Shown here piece after piece: positions 54,901 through 64,000 of a stretch of 64,000 bases of DNA. The notes beneath the pieces are model-generated. The model was given only the letters and a program-made list of their open reading frames with translations. It did no database searches and was not told the origin of the DNA. The DNA lies in the NCBI GenBank assembly GCA_003290165.1, contig QNQO01006258.1, positions 62,001 through 126,000 of the forward strand, read 5' to 3'. Position numbers and translations under genes: made by a program. Each line of letters starts with the position of its first letter. Position 1 is the stretch's first letter. The DNA is from Berberis thunbergii. Taxonomy: Eukaryota > Streptophyta > Magnoliopsida > Ranunculales > Berberidaceae.

Positions 54901-56228
54901 TGTCCACAAATTCAACTTTCTATAAAGTGTCCATCATGACCAACTTCAGTTATTTGAATTTTAATAAATTTTGTTCATGATTGTTAATTTTTTCATGTTT
55001 TTAAATTTTGCATATGTACCTTGGCATTAAATTGGATGTAATTGATAAGGTATTACGCTTAACTTTTGAAAATTATTATAGTTATAATACAAAACCTAAG
55101 ACCGTCTAAGCCCCTGGGCGTTAGGCACCTGCTCGCTGCCCGCCCACCGCCTAGCGCTTTTTATAACACTGGTCTTTAAAAATTCTTCATTGTAAGTGCT
55201 AGCGTAATAGTGTGTGTTGAACTGCAAAATAATATGAACCGAAGGATAAATTTTTTTGCACTCCATGAGCATTGGTTTGAGCAATAAGTTTAGAGCTTTC
55301 ATAGAACTTAAGGATGGGATAAAGAAATATAACACAAGGTGATCATCAATGCAACGGTAACAACAAATCTCATGTGTTAGGAACCCCAGAATGTTATGTT
55401 TCTTTCTTTCTTTTTCTCAAGTTGAAGGAAATCAAATAAGCAATATCAAAGAGAACCAAGGCACGATAAAAATAAATGATATATCAATATGAAAGTAAAC
55501 AAAATATCAAATAAAGTATTATGCCTCAAAATGTATCAGGGAAGTAGACAAGTTATGCACTTGTAATATTGAGGACCTTCTAACATGTATATCACATGGT
55601 TTGAACTTACAATTCCGACCTTTGGTCATTAAGCATCCCTCATCATAAGTTTTAGTAATTTGTGTGCGTGGTGATCATGCAAGTGAATGTTGATCTCAAT
55701 CAAGGGGGTAATCTGATATTATCTAATAAAAGTAACCCAAAAAAAGGCTTGGGAATTGAAAGAGAAGATAATTCTTTGAAAACTAACTTGGAATTTAAGT
55801 AAAAGCTACTAACCGTCTTTATGAACAATTCCCCAAGCCTTTCCATGACGCCCATCCTGTTACCACCGTGAAGAAATAATAAATTAATAAGAGATAGAGC
55901 AAAAATGTAACAAAATGAAAAGAAGAAAAAAAACAGTAACAACCTTGTAAAGATTGATTTTGGTGATCTCATAGGATACATTAGTCCAGTGAGTCTTGGC
56001 CATTTGATATCCGAGACCCCAGTTAGGAAGAAACTGAGCAACTTCAAATAGGTTTTTCTTCTTGTTCTTACGCTTTGGTTTCTTTGATGCTGCTGCTGCT
56101 GCTGCTGCTGCTGCATTAGGCGAAGAAGCAGGAGTTGTAGAAGCGCTGAAGCTTTTGATTAAATTGAAAGATTGTTTGAAGAGACTTAAAGTTCTCTCCA
56201 TTGCTGGTCTGTTAGCCAGAGTCGCCAT
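48991..56228 (-). CDS. mS34: Mitochondrial small-subunit ribosomal protein mS34 (three exons)
   Basis: Exon 1 is 55944-56228, exon 2 is 55814-55856 and exon 3 is 48991-49127; the introns are 87 bp and about 6.7 kb, with GT-AG at each joint. The 465-nt CDS gives 154 residues. The N-terminus is a basic, Ser/Ala-rich mitochondrial presequence with a polyalanine tract from a (GCT)n repeat at 56090-56112, followed by KKPKRKNKKK. The conserved part reads LFEVAQFLPNWGLGYQMAKT, HWTNVSYEITKINLYK across into DGRHGKAWGIVHKDG (exon 2) and PAADAPKKISGVHKRCWRYI (exon 3), ending IPEIEAA. This is the plant form of mS34, a component of the mitoribosome small subunit. The frame is intact across all joints. The long second intron holds a hAT MITE and LINE debris on the way. 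Splicing of that intron is inferred, not shown. Confidence 0.85.
49128..52879. other. mS34 intron 2, distal part
   Basis: No convincing gene. Short frames at 49294-49545, 49918-50103, 50674-50883 and 50898-51089 lack motifs. A possible MITE begins near 51378 (TTGTGTTTGAAATGGGGGG) and ends near 51770 (CCCAAACACAGCC), without a clear duplication. An exon-like minus-strand stretch at 52270-52350 is listed under rejected items. Confidence 0.4.
52545..52563. repeat. G homopolymer of about 19 bases
   Basis: An uninterrupted G-run. Its exact length is unreliable in most sequencing data. Confidence 0.8.
52880..53390. repeat. Possible hAT-type remnant with GATTAATC words
   Basis: Many ATTAATC/CGATTAATC words lie on both sides (52885-53045 and 53335-53375), in partly inverse arrangement, around an AT-rich centre. 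It resembles the CGATTAA-rich hAT MITEs of plants. Ends and duplication are not resolved. Confidence 0.35.
53830..54240 (-). pseudogene. LINE ORF2 C-terminal scrap in mS34 intron 2
   Basis: Minus-strand frames read CPNRCCLCLVDRESVDHVLF (with NC following, about 54060-54125) and IASIWREHNHHIF (about 53870-53905). The C-x-x-C...E(S)xDHxLFxC pattern and IWREHN are typical of the zf-RVT domain and the end of plant L1 ORF2. It is broken by stops; a different minus frame runs open across 53833-54078. Confidence 0.55.
54558..55171. mobile_element. hAT-type non-autonomous element in mS34 intron 2
   Basis: The left end CAATGTTCTAAAAATCGG(CC) and the right end, inverse CAGTGTTATAAAAAGCGC, are followed inward by CTAGGCG words. 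GTCTTTAA flanks both sides (54550-54557 and 55172-55179), a perfect 8-bp duplication. The 614-bp body is AT-rich with no transposase. CAGTGTTATAAAAAGCG-type ends belong to a common plant hAT family. Confidence 0.93.
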
Positions 56229-57771
56229 TTCGATAGAGCATAAAATGCCGAAGGTGACTCAACAGGAAACCGTAAAAGGTTGTTGGATCTTGATGAAATC
56301 GAGACTGTGAAACCTAAATGCGATAGGGATTAATGGAGAACATAAAAAACGTGATATTGAATCAAATTAGAGATAAACTGAGAGAGATGTTTGTACCTTG
56401 AGACGATTGATGATGGATTGATGTTTCCTCTGTGACAGACTGCTGGGTTTAAGGGTTATGGCAAATTGGATGGGATTGGGAAGGAAGCGGAGAAGGAAAC
56501 CGAGCGAGAAAACTTCAGCTTTGTGTTTCGGAATTTTATTCACACCCCCCACTGTTTCCTGTACCCACTATTCTCTAGAAACTCCAACTTCCGTGCTATT
56601 CACAATGCTGAAAAATGCGCTCTTGGCCACCTTTAGTCACAACCAATCAGTGGAGACACCTCGAAATCTCTCTAGTTTTTTAAATCTTAAGGGTTGAACC
56701 TATGTACTCTCGGATAATGCCTAAATGCACCATGTGGGTGCATGAGACCTTTATCGCCTCACCTTTGCTAGGGGATGTGGTTTTAAATATGGCCTCGGTT
56801 GTCGCCTAAGCGACGAGACTAAGATTTTTTTTTTTTTTGAAGTCAAGGTCAAAAGACTTTTTTAAGTTAATAAAAGTCTAAGTTGACTTAGACTTGTTCT
56901 TAACCTGAAGTCCCTAACAATCCCCCCCTCCCCCATTCTCTTTTGATCGATTCAGCAGCAGCAAAGACACAACGCAACATAACAGAAACGCAAGAACACC
57001 TAGCCATCGGCCGATCAACCTCACCGGCCCTGCTGTGGCTCCATTCGACTTCATCCTCGGCTCCCTATCTATTTGGTCATTTACTCCTTGCTCTTCTATT
57101 TATCTATTTTTGTTTTTCTTCAACCAATCTTCTTATCCTTCTTCGATTCATCCAACCTTGACTTGGTTAAGTTTCTCCCCTTGTCATTTTTCCATCTCTT
57201 TGAACAATTATTGTTATTCTTTTTTTTTTTTTGTGCACATGAAAATCCGAGTCTTGATTCCTTGCATTTAAGGATGTCTTTTTCCGCCAATTTTAGTGAC
57301 GCAAGAGACAATCAAATAATCCATGGATATAACCTGGGCAACCGATGGGAAATGATAAGAATGCAATGAAGTCTGATTATTTTGGTACAATCACAAATGC
57401 AGATATTTAATGCCACAAACATAATATTGTAGGTGGCTACCCAAATGCATCAAAATGTTTGAAAGTTATGCCTAGTAAAATAGAGAAAGTTATAAACAAA
57501 TAAAATTTAAAAAAAAATAAAAAAATAGAAAAAGAACCAACGACAACAACAAACAACAAAAACTTTTGATGTACACCAAATGACTAGAGATGGAAATTTG
57601 GCTACATGGGTCTAATACTGGTTTGAGTGAAAACAGAAGGTGAAAGGGTCCTTTTGATTCAATCTTTCCCCCAAATTTTGACGAGTTTGTTAAAACCCCA
57701 ACTAACAACAAACATGTTTTGAAAGGCAAGGGACCCTTGCATGCAAGTATATAGCTATTTTTTCTAGGGGT
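56229..57771. other. Upstream region of mS34 and intergenic DNA
   Basis: 56229-56500 should hold the mS34 promoter and leader (minus strand). 56720-56830 contains GTCGCCTAAGCGAC and similar words reminiscent of the GCCTAGGCG-type hAT ends, but no termini are definable. A T-run (57221-57231) and Ser/Leu-rich frames around 56943-57370 are not convincing genes. Confidence 0.4.
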
Positions 57772-59265
57772 AATTAGATATACCCCTAATACTAATGTCT
57801 AATTAGGAATACGCCTCTCAAATATGGATAATTAGACTTACCCCCTAGATTGGCCTTTTTTGGTAGGGTCATATATTTTGTGACCAACATACCAATGACG
57901 TGATGAGCACACTTTTACTCCATATTTTCACCAATATACACTAGTATATAAGTATGATAAAGGCCCCCAAAGTTTGATACAACTCGATAAAAATACACAT
58001 CTGGAAGAAGAATTAGTGGAGCGAATTAAAAGAAAAAAGAAAAAAGAAAAAAATCCACCTTCTTCTCCTGCAAACACCCATTCACAACCCCATACTTCGA
58101 GTCAAGCTGCAACACCACTCTGCCTGCAATTTCATCTTCTCCCTCCAACACACCCACCTCTTTGTTGGTGATCGACGCCGCCTCGCCCCCATCCCCTCTC
58201 TTATCTCCTTCTCTGTTACCATCACCACCGACCATCACTCCTTCGAGGAAATCCAAGAGTCCCAATCCCAGACCCACTGTTCTAATGCAAGCTTGATCTG
58301 TTCCCAACATTTACATCGTCGGCTTGTTTTTCTCACTTTTTTGTTCGTGAGTCTCAGCAGCCAAAAAGATGGAGCATATAACATAGACGCAATGAGGATT
58401 CTCCTTTATGGTGACCGCGCCTCCACTTTCGATCCATTCAAGCGAATCAAAAGCCTAGTATCCGAAAGTGCAGTGGTCATATTTAGCATTAGGAGTTGTT
58501 GCATGTGTCACGCCATCAAATGCCCCTTATGCGGTATGGGCGTCAACCCCACTGTCCATGAACTCGACCTCGACCCGAGAGAGAAGAAGATCGAACGCAT
58601 TCTCATGAGGCTTCTCGATTCCTCTTCTGCTCTCCATGTTTTATTGAAATGAATAAAAAGAGAACAAGTAATAAAAATGGAAACTTGAAGGAGATTAAGG
58701 AATCTCGACAAAAAATTGTCCGAACGAAATAGAAGAAGGATTAGGGTAAAAAAAATGGGTAGAGAGGTTTGGGAAACTTGTAAGATGTCAAAGGGGGTTG
58801 TCTCTAACGGGACAGGTTGTCGATGGTGATGGTAACAAAAAAGGAAATGAGGGTGGGGGATGAGGCGAGGCGATGTCGAACAGTAACAAAGAGGTTGGTG
58901 GGTTGGAAGAAGAAGATAAAGTTGCAGGCAGGGTGGTGTTGCAAGTTGAGTCGAAGAAGATGGGATTGTGTGTGGGTGTTTGGTGGAGAAGAATGTAGAA
59001 TTTTTTTTTTTGTTTTTTTTAATCTGCACCACTAATTCATTCTCGAGATGTATCCAGTTGTTGGAGAGCATTTACTGGGCCTCGAGATTTCTACTTATCT
59101 AAGTGTATTGAAAATTTGGAGCAAAAGTGTGTTGATCATGTGATGGGCATTTTGATCACAAAATATATGACACAACCAAATAAAGCTAGTCCAGGGGGTA
59201 AGTCTAATTATCCATCTTTGGGGGTGCTCCTAATAAGACATTAGTATCAAGCGGTATGTTGAAGC
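57772..59265. mobile_element. Long-TIR Pack-MULE-like element with a glutaredoxin fragment
   Basis: Two inverted arms of about 460-480 bp (57772-58250 and 58800-59265) share a long series of words, such as TAATACTAATGTCT, GGATAATTAGACTTACCCCC and CTTCTCC...AAACACCCA with CAACACCAC...TGCCTGCAA, in the same order. Between them lies a piece of a CC-type glutaredoxin gene. Long TIRs with a host gene piece and no transposase are the definition of a Pack-MULE. The outermost ends and the 9-bp duplication could not be fixed by eye, so the superfamily is inferred from TIR length. Confidence 0.75.
58392..58652 (+). pseudogene. CC-type glutaredoxin (ROXY-like) fragment
   Basis: The frame reads ILLYGD, then SLVSESAVVIFSIRSCCMCH, AIKCPLCGMGVNPTVHELDL, DPREKKIERILMRLLDSSSA and a stop. 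The CCMC active site and the ESAVVIFS...CCMCH...FGMGVNPTVHELD...R..LMRLL string are diagnostic of the land-plant-specific CC-type (class III) glutaredoxins, which act with TGA transcription factors. The glutathione-binding C-terminal half (TVP, GG and the ALWL-type tail) is missing. The 86-codon frame is uninterrupted. It lies between the TIR arms of the Pack-MULE-like element. Confidence 0.88.
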
Positions 59266-59944
59266 TCTCCTTTTTCTATTAGAACTCCATCTCTTTATTG
59301 TGCAAGAATTCCTAGCTTCACAAAAATTATAAAAGCGGCAGCTTCTTTTGGTACCTCATGTATTACATTATTTTCAAGTATGTATTTGATTATTTGATTG
59401 CTTATAAACTTATGATATGTATTAACTTATAGATATTTGTATTTGCTAGAAATAAACCCCCTACATACCATGAGTTGAGGGTAACTTTTTTGGACTACTT
59501 TCGATAAGCATTAGAGTACATATGTGATTTTTACTATGAACGATTGGTGGACGGTAGAGAAAAAATAATTTAAACTTCCTTGCTAATTGTCATAAAGGGA
59601 TAGTTTTTCTGAAATGATGTGATAAATAGTGCAGCCATGATCTGAAAGTTGTTAAAAGAGATAATTGAGAGGTTAGAGTAAGTAACGTAGTGAAAGTAAG
59701 TGAATGTTTGAAATTTAGAAAACCTCAATCTTGCAAGCGTACGAGTTCAGTTGCAACATTTGGCAAGAAAGGTCGATCCCACGAAAACTTGTGGTTTGCG
59801 ATTGTCAAAAATTTAAAACAAATGTTTTATAACCTAAAACAAGATTAAGCAAATGAAATACTTATGTTTGCCAAAGATAATACTATGAGAAAAACTAGGG
59901 TTTCAATTTCTCTTTATCTTATTACATATAACCTACCTTTCCTA
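59266..59944. other. Non-coding stretch, no gene recognised
   Basis: Around 59735-59800 the sequence CAAGCGTACGAGTTC...GGTCGATCCCACGAAAAC resembles a widespread plant repeat word, but I cannot define an element. No ORF of note. Confidence 0.35.
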
Positions 59945-59952
59945 CCATTCAC

Positions 59953-61538
59953 TAGGGGTGGGCACGGTTCGGTTCGGTTCAGTTCCAAATTTTGAGGAAC
60001 CTAACTCGAACCGTTTAAAATTTTAACGGTTCCAATTCGGATCGGTTTCCCTACTTTGAATGTTGGAACCGAACCTAACTCGAATCATTTACAACGGTTC
60101 GGTTCCAAACGGTTCCTATATTATATATCTCCAAAAACATTAATAGGCCACGCCACCACGGATGTGTGCAATGTATTGCCATACATGGATCCAAAATTCA
60201 TTTTTTAAATTTTGAATGGACTCGATCAATAGCTTGATCATAGTCTAAATTGCAAATATGTTAAAACCCCAATATTCTGTTATAGATTGATTTTTTTTCC
60301 AAGGATATGTTATTGTAGCTTATAATGAATCAATAAACTTAAAAAACAGAAATCTTGCTTTGACAATGTTCCAAGTTAATCGCATCTGAAACACAATCTT
60401 AATCCAAGCATTGTAAGTACAAAATTAAATCCATCATCCTTCGAACAGTACCCATACCCAGAACTATAAACAATATGACAATCTGAGCAAAACCCATTAT
60501 CACAAATTCAAGTTTTAGATCGAATACCACAAATCAAGAACCCCATTTCACAAAAATTTCAACAAATACCTTATGTGCATAAAACAATCAATCATCAGAA
60601 ATGCAAATAGAGATTGAAAACATGAACCCCATTTCACAATTCCATCAAATCAATCAACAAGTTATATTATTTCATTCAACATAACAACACATTTGGTAGA
60701 TCGATCAAAAACCTGCAAGGAACATGAATTGTACAGAGAAAACTAACCAACAAGAGCATCAGAGTTCAACAAATCCAATACTGAATCGGGCGAGTCAAGA
60801 GGGACCTGACTCGGAGAGCTGGAACTCAATGCGAACATGGACTTGGCCGCAACGAATTTCTTCCTCTGTGGACATCTCGGGGCGAAGACCCTCGTCGAAA
60901 CCCAGGGCAAATCATCGATTGTTACCATCTGGGGTTTTGTATTTGACGTCGGAATCAGTGTGACGGATCTTTCTTTTCCCTCTGGAAAAAAATCAGATCC
61001 AGATCTGGTCGACCAGTAACTGTTGGTTGTTGTTTCGGTGAATGGTGAAACGGCGAGGGACGAGTAGATTTGATTTGCTTCAGGGTACTGGTCTGTGTGA
61101 GTTGTTTTTGCTAGTCGAATCCATCTTTGGCCTTGCTGATCGAGTCGATTCGAAGGATGAAACTCGACGATAAAGCCGATTTGTTAGACTTTTGACATGG
61201 CTTCCATGGACAGGGCAACGGGGAGCGGTGGAACCCTGGGTAGCACTATGAATGCCTTCCATGGCGAAGCTTGTGTTGTGAGTCGGTGAATGGTTGTCTG
61301 CTTGTGGTTGTGGTGGAGAAACTAAAGTAATGGGTTGGGTATATGTAATCGGTTCGAAATGGATCGGAACCGAACCGTTTGAAAAAAAAATTTGGAATCA
61401 AAACCGAACCGTTTAAGAACGGTTCCGGAACCGAACCGAATCGTTTCACAATTTTAAAAATCAGAACCGAACCGTTTGGAGTAAAACGGTCTGGTTCGGT
61501 TTGGATCCGCGGTTCCTCGGCCCGTTTGCCCACCCCTA
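59953..61538. mobile_element. hAT-type element 3 with exon-like cargo
   Basis: Begins TAGGGGTGGGCACGGTTCGG and ends GTTTGCCCACCCCTA; both ends are built of CGGTTC/GAACCG words (59960-60120 and 61350-61520). Flanks share ATTCAC (59947-59952 and 61539-61544), so the 8-bp duplication is only partly readable. The ends match hAT element 2. The 1.2-kb interior is less AT-rich and holds ORF-like pieces (60747-60928 minus, 61080-61262 minus), but no transposase. Confidence 0.8.
60747..60928 (-). other. Exon-like coding piece in hAT element 3
   Basis: The minus strand opens at an ATG (60928): MVTIDDLPWVSTRVFAP, RKKFVAAKSMFALSSSSPSQ, SVLDLLNSDALVG, then a GTTAGT donor-like site. An alternative frame over the same DNA reads YKTPDGNNR, stop, FALGFDEGLRPEMSTEEEIR. 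Either could be a captured first exon. I do not recognise the gene. Confidence 0.35.
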
Positions 61539-61663
61539 ATTCACATAACTTATATCATAAATTTCTCACTTTCTTAAAATATTTAATTTTAATCATTAAT
61601 GTCAAGTTAAGTATATGATATCAAAGATGTATTCTTAGCATTCCCTCTCAAAACAAGCACTAC

Positions 61664-62738
61664 TATGGGTGGGCATCCCATCCCGGTTTCATTTAGATTT
61701 TTGGATCTTCTTAGGGATTGATCAACCCCACTTCAATCTAGAATGGGATGGGATCGGGATAGAGATTTTAATCCCTGCAATCCACTTTCGTCCCTTCCCG
61801 AACTTAGGTTAGAACTTATAACTCAAGTTCGGATTTTGGTATTAGGTAATAAAACCCTTTAGTGTTTGTAGTTCTCTTTTTATCCTACTCTAGTTTGTGT
61901 CCCATTTGCCTTTCTGATAATGATGAAATACTAGTTGCATTCTAGGCATGTAATGAGTTCATAGTTGATACATGAAAACTCATGTAGTTCGGGACTATAG
62001 AGATGTAAACCTACTAGCATGGTAGCTCTTTAAGCAACAAAGTGCCTCCAATGAAATGAAGCATTGTTAGCTACCTTAGAGAGAATGTGGATTGGGGATC
62101 CCAAACTTAAATGAGTGGAATATAACACTATCTGCAGTCATGTGTTTGACGTGGCAGACAGGAGAGAATCACCTTGAGTGAGCTGGGTGGGGGCTAATCT
62201 GATCAATAAGCAATGTTTTTGGACCATGAGCATCCTTAACATCAGTTCTTGTGCTTAGAAATGCATTCTGAAGAGTAGGGATATTGCCAAGCAACACAAA
62301 AAGTGGTTGGTGGGTGAAATTAAATGTATTCAAAAAGTGGCAGCATCTATCGTTTATTTAATTTTTAACATAACAAGATGTATTACAAAAAAAAAAAAAA
62401 AAAAAAAACAAATGTATTCATTTTTTTCCATATGGATTTGATGGGACTATCATACTGAGACATGAATGAACTTGATAGCTCCAAGGGGAGTATTTGGTTC
62501 CCACTTACAAGCATACATAAATGCAGGGTTCAAAACATAGACTAAAACTTAAGAGGTTGAATCTCAAAATTGCAAAGTAAAAGTATACACGTTGCAACAA
62601 TTTTTTTTGTTGTCTGTTGATCCCGGCCTGTCCAAATCCCATTTGGAATTGGACAAGGTTAGGATGAGGTCTATTCCATCTCGATTCCAAACGGGATGGG
62701 ATAGGGATGAGGTTCATCCCGTCCTGTGTCCATCCTTA
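61664..62738. mobile_element. hAT-type element 4
   Basis: Left end TATGGGTGGGCATCCCATCC, right end CGTCCTGTGTCCATCCTTA. Flanks AGCACTAC (61656-61663) and AGCACTAT (62739-62746) match in 7 of 8 bases. Both ends contain GGGATGGGAT/ATCCCATCCC words shared with hAT elements 1 and 5. The 1.07-kb body holds a 22-base A-run (62387-62408) and no recognisable gene. Confidence 0.85.
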
Positions 62739-63038
62739 AGCACTATTAATAATAATATCGATTTAAGAAATTAAAAATAATTTATGAATATGAGAAAGTT
62801 ACGTAGGCATACAAAATTTTAATTGAAAGTACAAAGCTAGATTACATATTTGTAAACTAAAGATCCATCTAGAACCTGATAAGAAATTTACACTATCATG
62901 CTAAAAAAAATTTCATAAAAAAAAAATACACCAAGATGTAACACAAAATTCACTTAGAACTCCCTAAAAGCTTCATCTCCAAACAAAATTTCTCCCAAAA
63001 ACACAAATTGTGTAAAAGGAAGTAATCCCTATTCTAAC

Positions 63039-63832
63039 TAGGGGTGGGCATCTCATCCCGCGATCCCGTTCCCGTCCCGCTTTTTCAGGTCTTAATGGGA
63101 TTGAATAATTTCATTCCGATCTCGTCCCGTCCTGATCTAGAATGGGATGGGATGAAGATTTTCAATCCCGCCAATCCCGTCTCGAGCTAATATTTATTAT
63201 TAATATTTTATTTATTTATTTATTTTAAAATTACAATATTAGTGTAATTGAAGAAAAATGAATTTAGTTGAAATCAGTGTAATTGATATTAGTTTATATC
63301 TGCAACTACTTTGTTTTGGTTTATTTCTAGAATTCTAAATTAATTATTTAATTGCAAACTCTTTAAAACTCAAAATGGGATTGTTAACTACATTGGAGAG
63401 TTTTATTTCTTGTCAAGACAATGAATTTAATGACTTTTTTTTAAAAGCAATAATGAAACATTCTTCTTAGCACCCCAAATTTACTCATCCTTGTGTTCAC
63501 TATTCGAAATAGTACAGCAGGTCCACCATTGCCATTATACTGTCCACCTCTTAGTCATTCAAAACTTTGCAGAAATCTTAATTACAGGGTGAATTTCAGT
63601 TATCATTTATAGTAGTTTATTATGATGTTGCATACTCAATCTAAAGCTATCATTTATGTGTAGTTCTACGAATTAATTTTGTCTCTTTTCAATTAAGCAA
63701 ATTGGGTCTTGGGTAAGCAGTAATTTGTTGAAAAATGATGACACGATGATCTCATCCCGTCCCGAACCCGTATGAATGGGATGGGATAGGGATGGGTCTA
63801 TCTCGTCCCATCCTGTCCCGTGCCTACCCCTA
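63039..63832. mobile_element. hAT-type element 5
   Basis: Left end TAGGGGTGGGCATCTCATCC, right end CCCGTGCCTACCCCTA, flanked by a perfect 8-bp duplication ATTCTAAC (63031-63038 and 63833-63840). The interior (794 bp in total) is AT-rich without genes. It belongs to the GGGATGGG-ended family of hAT elements 1 and 4. Confidence 0.93.
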
Positions 63833-64000
63833 ATTCTAACCATTGCTCTCCTTTAAAAAAAAGCCACAAGAATCATAAAGCAAAAAATTACATTGAGAAT
63901 AAAATCATGGAAAAATCTTCCCAAATCACATAATATCGCTGCTTAAGTATTGGCATGTGGAAATTTTCTTTCCACTCATATTTCTTTATGCATCTTCGTG

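Noticed and set aside
58508..59071. A 187-codon minus-strand frame
   Set aside because: It runs through the right TIR arm and antisense to the glutaredoxin fragment, and its composition reflects the inverted repeat. The glutaredoxin strand carries the conserved motifs.
1..64000. CRISPR arrays, rRNA genes, operons or bacterial origins
   Set aside because: Nothing of the kind is present. The sequence is plant nuclear DNA with introns and retroelements.

Overview
This is a stretch of nuclear DNA from a flowering plant, most likely a eudicot. It is AT-rich, its genes have introns, and it carries Tat-lineage Ty3/gypsy, L1-type LINE, CACTA, hAT, MULE, PIF/Harbinger and SINE sequences, plus nuclear genes for organellar ribosomal proteins. 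I cannot name the species. Only one apparently intact host gene is visible: a three-exon minus-strand gene for mitochondrial ribosomal protein mS34 (48991-56228), whose second intron is about 6.7 kb and full of repeats. Almost everything else is nested transposons and gene fragments.

Layout. 1-5690: repeat-poor sequence with a degraded MULE-like fragment and microsatellites. 5690-20120: a minus-strand zinc-finger (GRF-like) gene split by a gypsy element (A, 6212-19721). Element A is itself interrupted by a CACTA element (7511-9891), a second CACTA-like insert carrying an MBF1 exon and a LINE scrap (about 10527-13866), and a Tourist-type MITE (15527-15844). 20344-31108: a hAT-type element split by gypsy element B (20997-30097), whose RT YxDD motif is split by a SINE. 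31117-34660: a broken chloroplast ribosomal protein L29 gene with a hAT MITE in its leader and mirrored inverted repeats around its second exon. 34668-45164: a hAT-type element that carries a serpin exon and was later hit by a LINE (34966-41591, a twin-priming inversion with a 16-bp target duplication) and by a second CACTA copy (42487-44975) in the opposite orientation to the first. 45173-48990: another MITE and a foldback repeat. 48991-56228: the mS34 gene. 57772-59265: a long-TIR Pack-MULE-like element carrying a CC-type glutaredoxin fragment. 59953-63832: three hAT-type elements almost end to end, all with TAGGGGTGGGCA-like ends.

The most interesting system is in the two gypsy elements. 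Both run on the minus strand (gag-PR-RT-RNaseH-aRNH-INT in B; only gag-PR recognisable in A). Both also carry, on the plus strand between the pol side and the 3' LTR, an independent gene-like unit: a TATA box, an ORF with a coiled-coil C-terminus, an intron at a corresponding position, and a 3' end followed by 178-bp-type tandem repeats that share a hairpin core. Antisense ORFs are known in the Tat lineage (Grande, RIRE2, Retand), but their function is unknown. A second theme is gene-fragment capture: MBF1, serpin, glutaredoxin and several unrecognised exons sit inside separate DNA transposons.

All identifications come from reading motifs and comparing parts of the window with each other. No database search was run.
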